A DNA stretch of 64,000 nucleotides from Jejudonia soesokkakensis. Lineage in GTDB: Bacteria; Bacteroidota; Bacteroidia; Flavobacteriales; Flavobacteriaceae. Location of the stretch: contig NZ_JBHTBN010000001.1 of NCBI RefSeq assembly GCF_042664795.1, forward strand, positions 62,001 through 126,000, read 5' to 3'. Below, one piece after another: positions 52,138 to 61,000 of this stretch. The notes below the pieces were generated by a model, which was given only the letters and a program-made list of their open reading frames with translations, did not search any database and was not told the origin of the DNA. Position 1 is the stretch's first letter, and each line of letters begins with the position of its first letter. The translations under genes were made by a program, and so were the position numbers.

Positions 52138-53325
52138 TTAGTCCAATATCGCCTGAATGCCTGGCAGTGTTTTGCCTTCCAACATTTCTAACATGGCGCC
52201 TCCTCCAGTTGATACGTAACTTACTTTTTTATCTAAATTAAACTGGGTAGCTGCAGCAACAGAGTCTCCTCCTCCAACCAGAGAAAAGGCTCCCTGTTTG
52301 GTAGCTTCAGCAATCGCATTACCCAATGATTTAGTACCGGTTGCAAACGGCTCTAATTCAAATACGCCTACTGGGCCATTCCATAAAATAGTTTTAGAAG
52401 ATAGTATAACCTCCTCAAATAAATCGTTTGTTTTAGGACCTATATCCAATCCCATCCATCCGTCTGCTATGGAGTCTGCCATGTCTATTTCTGTACTTGC
52501 AAATTCAGAAAAACTGTCTGCAGAAATCACATCAATAGGTAAATGAACTGTGACATTTTTTTCTTTCGCTTTCTTTAAAATAGCTAGTGAAAGCTCCATT
52601 TTATCATCTTCAACTAAAGAATTTCCAATATGACCACCCTGTGCTTTGATAAATGTAAAAGCCATTCCGCCGCCAATAATGAGATGGTCTATTTTATCTA
52701 AAATATTTTCTATAATGGTAATTTTTGAAGATACTTTGGCACCCCCTATCACTGCAGTTACAGGACGGGTATTTTCGGTAAGAACTTTATTCACATTTTT
52801 TATTTCTGAAGCCAATAAAAGTCCAAAACATTTGTCATGAGGAAAAAATTGAGCAATTACTGAGGTCGAAGCATGTGCGCGGTGCGCGGTACCAAAGGCA
52901 TCATTTACATATACATCTCCAAGTTTAGAAAGTTTTTCAGCAAAGGCAACATCTCCTTCCGTTTCTTCTTTATGATACCTAAGGTTTTCAAGTAGTAAAA
53001 TTTCTCCCGGTTGTAAGTTTGCAGCAGCTTCCGAAGCAATACTCCCAATACAGTCTTCAATAAATTTTACTTTAACTCCTAAGATTTCCGACGCTTTAGA
53101 GGCAATATGGCGTAGCGAAAATTCATTTTCTTGAGCTTTAGGCCTCCCTAGGTGGGACATTAAAATACAACTTCCTCCATCCTCTAGAATTTTAATGATG
53201 GTAGGTTTTGCAGCCTCAATTCTGTTAGAGTCTGTGACATTTAAGTCATCATCTAATGGGACATTAAAATCCACACGAATTAATGCTTTTTTGCCTCTAA
53301 AATTTATATCGTTTACTGTTTTCAT
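52138..53325 (-). CDS. pgk: Phosphoglycerate kinase
   Basis: Glycolytic ATP-forming kinase (395 aa, normal length). Signatures: ALIRVDFNVPLDD, MSHLGRPK, RYHKEE, GGAKVSSKI, LIIGGGMAFTF and the nucleotide loop GGGDSVAAATQF. A full consensus promoter lies just upstream. Confidence 0.98.
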   Translation of the reverse strand: MKTVNDINFRGKKALIRVDFNVPLDDDLNVTDSNRIEAAKPTIIKILEDGGSCILMSHLGRPKAQENEFSLRHIASKASEILGVKVKFIEDCIGSIASEAAANLQPGEILLLENLRYHKEETEGDVAFAEKLSKLGDVYVNDAFGTAHRAHASTSVIAQFFPHDKCFGLLLASEIKNVNKVLTENTRPVTAVIGGAKVSSKITIIENILDKIDHLIIGGGMAFTFIKAQGGHIGNSLVEDDKMELSLAILKKAKEKNVTVHLPIDVISADSFSEFASTEIDMADSIADGWMGLDIGPKTNDLFEEVILSSKTILWNGPVGVFELEPFATGTKSLGNAIAEATKQGAFSLVGGGDSVAAATQFNLDKKVSYVSTGGGAMLEMLEGKTLPGIQAILD

Positions 53326-53341
53326 AGGTTCAAATAAATTA

Positions 53342-53371
53342 CAAAGATACTTGTTTGTGCTATACTCTCAA
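53342..53371 (-). promoter_or_regulatory. Promoter of pgk
   Basis: On the minus strand TTG (53371-53369), 19 bases, then TATCTTTG (53349-53342): a perfect Bacteroidota -33/-7 pair, ending 16 bases before the pgk ATG. Confidence 0.85.
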
Positions 53372-53386
53372 GCCTATTTATTCTAG

Positions 53387-53416
53387 TTGTGAATTATAGA
53401 GTTTTACGTAAGTTTG
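53387..53416 (+). promoter_or_regulatory. Promoter of holB
   Basis: TTG (53387-53389), 19 bases, then TAAGTTTG (53409-53416), a perfect match to the -33/-7 consensus. The holB ATG starts only 5 bases later, so transcription should begin at or beside the start codon. Confidence 0.85.
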
Positions 53417-53420
53417 TACT

Positions 53421-54575
53421 ATGGATTTTTCGCAGGTTATAGGGCATAAGCATATCAAGGCACACCTTAAAAAAACAATTGAAAACAATAGAGTTCCACA
53501 TGCACAATTATTTATTGGAGCGAGTGGTTCTGGCGTTTTGCCAATGGCTATCGCTTATGCGAAAGAATTATTGTGTAGTACCCACGAAAAAGACAGTGAC
53601 TCCTATCGTCAATGCGAAGCTAAAGTCGCTAAATTGGCACATCCCGATCTACATTTTGTATATCCCGTCAACACCAACGATGTGGTAAAAAAGCATCCTG
53701 TGTCTAAACTTTTTACAGAGGAATGGCGTGACTTTATTTATAAAAATCCCTACGGAAATCTCTTTGAATGGCTTCAATGTTTAGGAATAGAAAACAAGCA
53801 AGGGAATATTAATGTGGATGAAGCCCATGACATCATGAAAACACTTTCACTTAAATCTTATGAAGGAGGTTATAAAGTAGTTATTATATGGATGGCAGAT
53901 GCTATGAACACTTCGTGTGCAAATAAAATACTGAAGCTGGTAGAAGAACCGCCAGATAAAACAATATTGTTACTACTTTCTGAAAAGGAGGAACAAATTA
54001 TCACCACAATTCGTTCGAGATGTCAAAAATTAGATTTTCCGTTGCTTTCTGAAGAGGATATTGCAGAAAAACTAGTTGAAACAAAGAAAATTTCTCTCGA
54101 AATGGCAAAAACAATTAGTCTCAATGCAAACGGAAACTTTAATAAGGCACTTCAGGCGTTAGCAGAGGATGGAAATACAATCATTTTTGAAAAATGGTTT
54201 ATTACCTGGGTTCGTGCTGCATTTACAGCCAAAGGAAATAAAAATGCTATCAATACATTACTTAACTGGAGTGAAAGTCTTGCTAAAGAAGGACGCGAAA
54301 CCCAAAAGAAATTCCTTTCGTATTGCATAGAAACATTTAGGCAAGCCATGCTAAAAAATTACAAAGCAGATAGCTTATTATTTTTTCAATCTGAAGATCC
54401 CAAATTCTCTATTGATAAATTTGCACCATTCGTTCATCAAAATAATATTTTTGAGATAATTTCTGGATTAGAGGATTCTATATATCACATTGAAAGAAAC
54501 GGCAACTCAAAAATTATTTTTACAGATCTTTCCATCAAATTAACGAGACTTATTCATCAGAAAGAAGCAGTATAA
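53421..54575 (+). CDS. holB: DNA polymerase III delta' subunit
   Basis: Clamp-loader subunit (384 aa). Starts MDFSQVIGHKHIKAHL. The nucleotide loop reads GASGSGVL, without the Walker Lys, as expected for the non-ATP-binding delta'. LVEEPPDKTILLLL and TIRSRCQKLDF with the SRC motif are family signatures. It stands alone between divergent pgk and a convergent methyltransferase gene. Confidence 0.93.
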   Translation: MDFSQVIGHKHIKAHLKKTIENNRVPHAQLFIGASGSGVLPMAIAYAKELLCSTHEKDSDSYRQCEAKVAKLAHPDLHFVYPVNTNDVVKKHPVSKLFTEEWRDFIYKNPYGNLFEWLQCLGIENKQGNINVDEAHDIMKTLSLKSYEGGYKVVIIWMADAMNTSCANKILKLVEEPPDKTILLLLSEKEEQIITTIRSRCQKLDFPLLSEEDIAEKLVETKKISLEMAKTISLNANGNFNKALQALAEDGNTIIFEKWFITWVRAAFTAKGNKNAINTLLNWSESLAKEGRETQKKFLSYCIETFRQAMLKNYKADSLLFFQSEDPKFSIDKFAPFVHQNNIFEIISGLEDSIYHIERNGNSKIIFTDLSIKLTRLIHQKEAV

Positions 54576-54595
54576 ATTATATCTATTTTGAAACT

Positions 54596-54626
54596 TCTAA
54601 AAATAATCAAAGCTTATATTTTTAGA
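54596..54626. terminator. Weak stem-loop after holB
   Basis: TCTAAAAATA (54596-54605) pairs with TATTTTTAGA (54617-54626), loop 11 bases. The stem is AT-only except for one C-G pair, so it would be a weak terminator for holB; no long U-run follows. Confidence 0.3.
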
Positions 54627-54718
54627 GCCATTTTTAGTGCGTTGCAGCCCTTTTCTCAGTTAAGTTATATTCTGCACTAATTGAAAGACAAAACGCCCTA
54701 TAATTGCCTCAAAAAGCC

Positions 54719-55546
54719 TTATCCCTCTTTTTTATAGCAATAAATCAGTGAAGAATACTCTGTTGAACTCCAAGCCTTGATATTTGACCACAATCCCACG
54801 AAAAAAGCTCTTACTGAAAAGCTATTTCCGGTTTTATATTTTTCTGAAAGCAAACTCACATAAAAAGAATCAAAAATCATAGGTTGAATTCTAACTAGTT
54901 TTAGATTTTTTGAAAAAAGCAATTTCATAGATTGTTGCGAAAAATGCCAAAGATGCCTAGGCACATCGTAAGCAGCCCAATGTTTTTTATAAAATTTAGC
55001 ATCATAAGATTTATAATTGGGTACCGCTATAATAAGAATTCCACTTGGCTTTAAAAATGATTCTATTTTTTTAATTTCTTCGTCCAAACTTGGAAGGTGT
55101 TCTAAAACATGCCAAAGTGTGATAACGTCAAATTTTTTATCAGGCAGCTCACCAAACTCCTTACTTAAAAACACATTTTTATTTTTTGCTAATTCCCTAG
55201 CTTTAGGACTTGGCTCTATGCCATATATTTCCCACCCATTATTATCTGCTTCTTTTAAAAATTCACCTGTTCCTGCTCCAATATCTAAGATTAAACCTTT
55301 AGTTGTTTGGAACCGATTTATTAGTTTTAATTTCTTTTTTAAAGAATATTTTTTTACGATTTGATAGCAATAAGAAACAATCCCTTTATTGGAATCGGTG
55401 TGAGAAATATAGGATTCACTTTCGTAATATTTTGACAGGTCTTCAGGTTTTGGCTGCGGAGTGGTGACAAGCATTTGGGTTTCTTGATCTAGAACCAAGT
55501 CGAAAATTTCTCCCGAAACTAAGTAATCCTTTGTTCTTAAGTACAT
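54719..55546 (-). CDS. Class I SAM-dependent methyltransferase
   Basis: A 275-aa Methyltransf_23-type enzyme. Motif I is LILDIGAGTGEFL (about 105-117), followed by YGIEPSPKARELA and FDVITLWHVLEHLPSLDEE. The N-terminal region has no zinc-binding cysteines. The substrate is unknown; such genes often act on surface glycans or lipids. It follows mnmG downstream with a parS-like palindrome between. Confidence 0.88.
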   Translation of the reverse strand: MYLRTKDYLVSGEIFDLVLDQETQMLVTTPQPKPEDLSKYYESESYISHTDSNKGIVSYCYQIVKKYSLKKKLKLINRFQTTKGLILDIGAGTGEFLKEADNNGWEIYGIEPSPKARELAKNKNVFLSKEFGELPDKKFDVITLWHVLEHLPSLDEEIKKIESFLKPSGILIIAVPNYKSYDAKFYKKHWAAYDVPRHLWHFSQQSMKLLFSKNLKLVRIQPMIFDSFYVSLLSEKYKTGNSFSVRAFFVGLWSNIKAWSSTEYSSLIYCYKKEG

Positions 55547-55603
55547 GTTATCTTTTCAGCAGTTATAATAATTTGAGTTTTGATTTATAAAAAAGTGCAA
55601 ATC

Positions 55604-55617
55604 GTTCCACGTGGAAC
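55604..55617. other. parS: parS-like palindrome downstream of mnmG
   Basis: GTTCCACGTGGAAC is a perfect 14-bp palindrome, 7 bases past the mnmG stop. It is the core of the ParB-binding site consensus TGTTCCACGTGGAACA. The outer pair (C and A) does not match. Confidence 0.8.
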
Positions 55618-55624
55618 AAGAAAG

Positions 55625-57496
55625 CTACCGGCCCATATATACTAGCATTACAGAAATATCATTAGGGGAAACACCACTAATTCTTGACGCTTGAGATACT
55701 GTTGAAGGTCTTATTGAAGATAATTTTTCTCGAGCTTCGAATGAAAGTGATTTTAACCTTGTATAGTCAAAGTTATCTGGAATTTTTATCCCTTCTAGCC
55801 TGTTTAATTTATCGGCATTATTTTTTTCTTTATTGATATAGCCTGCATATTTTATTTGTATTTCTGTCTGTTCTAAAACCTCATGGTTAAAGTCATGTTC
55901 TTTTATAAAAGCCTCTACGGGTTCTAACTTCCTCATATCATCCATATCGATGTTAGGTCGTGAAAAAACCTTGACCATTTTATCACTTTGTCTAATGGCA
56001 GCCGAATTATTTCCTTCTAAAATAGGATTCATCTCCTCTGGAGTTACACTTGTTTCTTTAAAAAAATTGATTAACGTTTCCGATTCATCTTTCTTTTTTT
56101 CCATTTGCCTCAAACGTTTTTCTGAAGCTAAGCCAATCTCAAATGATTTAGGCGTAAGTCTAAAATCGGCATTGTCTTGTCTCAACAGTGTTCTATATTC
56201 GGCTCTTGATGTAAACATTCGGTAAGGCTCCTCTGTGCCTTTCGTGATCAGATCATCTATTAAAACTCCAATATAAGCTTCATTCCTTTTTAAAATAAAA
56301 GGCTCTTTTTCCTGAACTTTAAGACTTGCATTGATTCCTGCCATTAATCCTTGCGAAGCAGCCTCTTCATATCCAGTAGTACCATTTATTTGTCCGGCAA
56401 AATAAAGTCCGGAAACTAACTTAGTTTCCAACGTATGTTCCAATTGAGTAGGAGGAAAATAATCGTATTCTATAGCATAACCTGGTCTAAAAAATTTCAC
56501 GTTTTGAAAACCATCGCACTGTTGTAATGCTTTAAACTGAACATCTTCTGGCAGTGATGTAGAAAACCCGTTTACATAGTATTCAACTGTATCCCATCCT
56601 TCAGGTTCTACAAAAAGTTGATGCCTGTCTTTATCTGCAAAACGATTAATTTTGTCTTCAATTGAAGGACAATATCTTGGACCGATACTGTCAATAGCGC
56701 CATTAAACATAGGAGATCGATCAAATCCTTCTCGCAATAAATCATGAACTAAATTACTTGTATAAGACATATGGCAAGGCCTTTGTTTTGTTAAAGGCTT
56801 TGTAACGTCTGAATAAGAAAACTTATCTGGTTTTTCGTCTCCAGGTTGAATTATCATTTTAGAGAAATCAAGAGAGCGTCCATCAACTCGAGGAGGAGTC
56901 CCTGTTTTCATTCTTCCAGACTCAAATCCCAAATCGACCAATTCTTTCGTAATTCCTGTTGCAGCTCTTTCTCCTGCTCTTCCTCCACCAAATTGTTTTT
57001 CCCCAATATGAATGAGTCCGTTTAAAAAAGTTCCATTGGTAAGTACAACGGCTTTACCCCTAACTTCCAATCCAAGGGAAGTTGTAACACCTACTATTTC
57101 ATTATCCTCTACTAGTATACCAGAGACCATTTCTTGATAGAAATCTAAGTTTGGAGTCCTTTCCAACATTAATCGCCATTCTTCAGAAAAACGCATGCGA
57201 TCACTTTGAACTCTAGGACTCCACATGGCTGGTCCTTTAGATTTGTTGAGCATTTTAAACTGAATGGCTGTTTTATCACTTATAATACCACTATAACCAC
57301 CCATGGCATCAATCTCTCGAACAATCTGACCCTTTGCAATGCCCCCCATAGCGGGGTTACAGGACATCTGACCAATATTTTGAAGATTCATAGTAATTAG
57401 CAATGTACTGGACCCCATATTTGCTGCAGCAGCAGCAGCTTCTGAACCTGCATGACCCGCTCCAACTACGATAACATCATATTCTTTTTGAAACAT
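55625..57496 (-). CDS. mnmG: tRNA uridine-5-carboxymethylaminomethyl modification enzyme MnmG
   Basis: With MnmE installs cmnm5 at U34 of several tRNAs, using FAD, NADH and methylene-THF. At 623 aa it has normal length. FAD loop VVGAGHAGSEAAAAAANMG (10-28), CNPAMGGIAKGQIVREIDAMGG, TGTPPRVDGRS and GLYFAGQINGTTGYEEA are diagnostic. mnmG (gidA) is often origin-proximal, which fits the two parS-like sites. The C-terminal helical domain is intact. Confidence 0.98.
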   Translation of the reverse strand: MFQKEYDVIVVGAGHAGSEAAAAAANMGSSTLLITMNLQNIGQMSCNPAMGGIAKGQIVREIDAMGGYSGIISDKTAIQFKMLNKSKGPAMWSPRVQSDRMRFSEEWRLMLERTPNLDFYQEMVSGILVEDNEIVGVTTSLGLEVRGKAVVLTNGTFLNGLIHIGEKQFGGGRAGERAATGITKELVDLGFESGRMKTGTPPRVDGRSLDFSKMIIQPGDEKPDKFSYSDVTKPLTKQRPCHMSYTSNLVHDLLREGFDRSPMFNGAIDSIGPRYCPSIEDKINRFADKDRHQLFVEPEGWDTVEYYVNGFSTSLPEDVQFKALQQCDGFQNVKFFRPGYAIEYDYFPPTQLEHTLETKLVSGLYFAGQINGTTGYEEAASQGLMAGINASLKVQEKEPFILKRNEAYIGVLIDDLITKGTEEPYRMFTSRAEYRTLLRQDNADFRLTPKSFEIGLASEKRLRQMEKKKDESETLINFFKETSVTPEEMNPILEGNNSAAIRQSDKMVKVFSRPNIDMDDMRKLEPVEAFIKEHDFNHEVLEQTEIQIKYAGYINKEKNNADKLNRLEGIKIPDNFDYTRLKSLSFEAREKLSSIRPSTVSQASRISGVSPNDISVMLVYMGR

Positions 57497-57504
57497 ACTA
57501 TAAT

Positions 57505-57520
57505 TGTTCCACGTGGAACA
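57505..57520. other. parS: parS-like palindrome in the mnmG leader
   Basis: TGTTCCACGTGGAACA is a perfect 16-bp palindrome, identical to the parS consensus I know from Pseudomonas. It lies 8 bases upstream of the mnmG ATG and 26 bases downstream of its -7 box, so it is inside the mnmG 5' leader. Confidence 0.88.
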
Positions 57521-57545
57521 TTAAATTTAATTTTTTTAAAGAGGA

Positions 57546-57574
57546 CAAAGATACTGTAAATAACTTACACTCAA
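57546..57574 (-). promoter_or_regulatory. Promoter of mnmG
   Basis: On the minus strand TTG (57574-57572), 18 bases, then TATCTTTG (57553-57546). This puts the start of transcription near 57541 and gives a leader of about 45 bases holding the parS palindrome. Confidence 0.78.
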
Positions 57575-57609
57575 GAAGTTAAATACATATAATGTTAATT
57601 ATCAGAAGT

Positions 57610-58026
57610 TTACAAAAAATTACGTTTAGATAAGGCTTCATTTTCTTTCTGGCGCATTAGAGTAGCTTCTTCATCTGTCTTATCTTTATAACCACAATAA
57701 TGTAGGATTCCATGAATAATAACTCTATGAAGCTCTTCTAGAAAAGGAACTTTATATAGTGAAGAATTTTCAGTGACACGATCTATAGAAATGTATATTT
57801 CTCCATTAATTTCTTTTCCTAAACTATAATCAAAACTAATAATATCGGTAAGTGTGTCGTGGTTTAGGAAGTCTTCATTTAATTGTAAAAGATACTCATC
57901 TGAACAAAAAATATAGCTCACCTCGCCTAAGGTGTACCCTTCAGAATTAATCACAAGTTTAATCCAATCTGAAACTTCATCTTGCTCTGATAAATCAAAA
58001 TTATTTTCAGAATAAAACTCAATCAT
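57610..58026 (-). CDS. ybeY: Endoribonuclease YbeY (rRNA maturation)
   Basis: A 138-aa protein from ATG at 58026. It acts in 16S rRNA 3' end maturation and ribosome quality control. The metal motif reads HGILHYCGYKDKTDEEA: the first two His are kept, but the canonical third His (GYDH) is replaced, with Asp in its place. LTDIISFDYS is the second family signature. A 61-residue upstream extension lies inside the DUF4175 gene and is unrelated. Overlaps that gene by 8 bases. Confidence 0.93.
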   Translation of the reverse strand: MIEFYSENNFDLSEQDEVSDWIKLVINSEGYTLGEVSYIFCSDEYLLQLNEDFLNHDTLTDIISFDYSLGKEINGEIYISIDRVTENSSLYKVPFLEELHRVIIHGILHYCGYKDKTDEEATLMRQKENEALSKRNFL

Positions 58027-61000
58027 CTTTATTCTTAAAATACGTTTGTACTTTTTGTTTGTAATCTTGACGTAGAGGCAATGATTCTCTATTAAGAATT
58101 TCTGTACTATTAAAATATTTTTTAACTTCCTCTGGAGATAAACGAAGTGTATTGTTATACCGATTGCGATTAGTTTGGGATTCTCTTTTCGTATCCTGTC
58201 CCTGTTCAAAATCTGCTTCTTCCAATTTTAATAATTCATATTGAAGATTGAGCATTTTTTCGAGGGTACGTTCATTAAACCCTTTGTCCAGCAATTGGTC
58301 TTCAATATCTTCCATCTTTCGCAGTAAGTCTCCACCTTTACCATTAAGACCCTCTTTACTTAATTTGTCTTCTAATTGTTGTCGCAATTGTTGTTGCTGT
58401 TTATAAATCTCATACAATTCACCATCATTATTTTCACTTTCCCCGTTCTTATTATTGCCTTCTCCATCTTTACCAGAGTTTCCATTCCTACCGTTTTCTC
58501 CTTGACCTTCACCCATGCCTTCTCCCTGTCCTTCACCATTCTTCCCGTCTTTTCCATCTCCTTCACCTTCTTCTCCTTTTTTTCCTTCCCCATGTTTTTT
58601 TCCCATTCCTTCTTTCATTTGTTCTGAAAGACTTTCCTGCTTTTTAATGATATCTGGTAATTGAAACCCTTCTCCCTGTCCTTGTCCTTTGCCTTTTCCT
58701 TTGCCCTGTCCTTGTCCTTGGCCCTGCATTTGCATTTGCATCTGCATGTTAGTTAACATATCTGCAAGCAAAGCTGCAAGCTCGTTAGAACCTGTTACAG
58801 TGTACTGCTGATTGGAAATTCCCTGCCTCATTTGGTTTTCAGCTAGATTTTCCAGTGATTTGTTAATGTTGTAGTCTACTTCGGTGAGTGATTCGTTAAT
58901 AACTTCACTAATCATGGGCTGTCGTAAAGACAAAGAAAACAAACTGTCATCTACATGTTGAAAATTGAGTTTAAGGTCATTTTGTTTGTTTAATTTTTTT
59001 CCGAAAACAGGGTTTCCATAATCTGTCACCTTAAATTGCTCCATTAAATTTTCCTGCTCAAACGAAAAGACCACAAGATTATCGAGCACCTGTCGAAGCA
59101 TCTCGGCATCTTCCTGCATACTCTCCATTTGCCCTGCCGCCATTTGTTGTTGCATTTGAGACCCCATCTGCTTCATCTTTTTACCTGCATTTTTCTGGTT
59201 TTCTTTGGCATCTTGTTGCTTTTGCTGCTCTAGATTATCAGTCGCTTTTTGTTGCTCTTCTTCAACTTGCTTTTCTCCAGGTTTGTCCTGCGGAATGTCC
59301 ATTGGATTTTTTAAATCTTCATTTTCTTGCTGCAACTCTTCCATGTCCTTTTGTAACTCCTCAAATTTTTCATTTAGCTTTTCCTGTTCTTCTTTAGTGT
59401 TCTTTTCTTTAGGTTCGTCTGCTAATTTTTCTTGCTCCTCTCCTAGTTTAAAAAGATCTTCTGCAAGCTTTTCCGCTTTTTTAGTAACGTAATATCGTTT
59501 TGTTAATTCTAGAAGCTGTTCTAGATTTTTCTCCTGATTTTTATTTTGTTTCTGAAGTTGTTCAATTTTATCATTGAGCTCCTCTTTATTTTCAAGCTCA
59601 TTAATTTTTTCCTGAAGCTTTTCAAGTTCCTCTAATAGCTTTTCATTTTCTTTTAATTTTTCTTCATTCTGTTCAAGACGTTCTTTCAATTGTTCTTTAA
59701 ATGGATCTTCTTTTTCTGGCTGAAAGTTCTCGAGATTTTCTTTTAATTCTTTTGAAAAATTCTTCATCATCTCTTCCTGCTGCTTTTGCCTTTTTAAAAC
59801 ATCCTCTATTTTCTTTTTATCGTTGTAATTTAATTTCTCTTTTTCTTTTTGCGTACGACTTATTTCTTCTAGACGTTTGTCCTGTTCCTTCATTTTATCA
59901 AGTGCTTTGTCTAAGCCTTGAATCGAATTTTCTTGATTCTGAAGCTGCTCTCGCTCTTCTTCGTCTTTAGTAAATTTTCTAAAACTATAATTTCCAGACT
60001 TACTAGATTTAAATCTATGGATAGCATCGTTATCAAAAACCTCAAAATAATACTCGTAGGCTACACCTTCAGCTAATTCTAAGGTTCCTGGAAATGTATA
60101 CACAAATTGATCAATATTCGATTTATTAATCGGAATGTTTTGGGTCTTAGCAGTCTCTTCTTGGCCTTCAGGATAATACACAATGCGTAGGCTGGATAAC
60201 CCATAATCGTCGCTTATTCTGCCTAAAAAATAGGTTAGCTGGGTCGTTGTTGTGTCTTGCTTTGACTGTACTTCTATTTCTGGATATTCATCTTTGATAA
60301 CACCCAATGTAAAGTTTAGATTTTCATACTCTTTCAGGTCTTTGTTTGAGGTAGTAATGGCGTAGTCAAACTTATTATAGAGCCCTTTATCATACATAAA
60401 ATTTCCTGAACTTTCAGCAAAAACATATACAGAATCACGGGTTTTAAGATGCACTTCCTCAGTATTCTTAGCCGCTACTTTCCAGGTGACACGAGTTCCT
60501 TCGGGAACTGTCGCATTACCCGTACTTTTTAAAATTTCATCTCTTTTTCCTGTATATGAAGGATAATTCAAAGCCATTTCAAAAGCGACAAGAGAAGGGG
60601 TTTTTACTACGGCTACAGCGTATGTCTGTGAAGTTACCTTATTTGCTTTCAAACTAAATTCAAATGCTTCTTCGGGCTGAGTAAAGGTATATTGAAATAA
60701 GCCCGGTGCGTTTTGTTGAAGGTAATAGGACTCGCCATTATAGGAAATACTGGCATTTTCTGGAATCACAGTTCCTTCAGTTCTTACTTCAATTGTAAAA
60801 GGTTTATTCTCTACTGCTGTTAAATCATTATTCAATACATAAAAAGAAAAGGGAGCGGGAGGTTCATAGGCCACATCATAATTTACAACCCTATCATAGC
60901 TTGTAGAAAAAAGATCCTTATCGCCAAAAAGAGAAATCAACAAAAATAGGGCTACTGGAATGGCAGCATATTTTAAATACGTAACGTTCTTTTTAAAATT

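Noticed and set aside
58027..58209. N-terminal extension of ybeY by 61 residues
   Set aside because: It lies fully inside the DUF4175 coding region in another frame; the family starts at the ATG at 58026.
58376..58750. Repetitive-looking tract, considered as CRISPR or satellite repeat
   Set aside because: It is the in-frame Gly/Gln/Lys/Glu low-complexity part of the DUF4175 protein; no spacer-repeat pattern.
59205..59492. Cys/Ser/Phe-rich plus-strand frame inside the DUF4175 gene
   Set aside because: Shadow of the Glu/Lys/Gln-rich coiled coil (GAA, AAA, CAA reversed give TTC, TTT, TTG); not a cysteine-rich protein.
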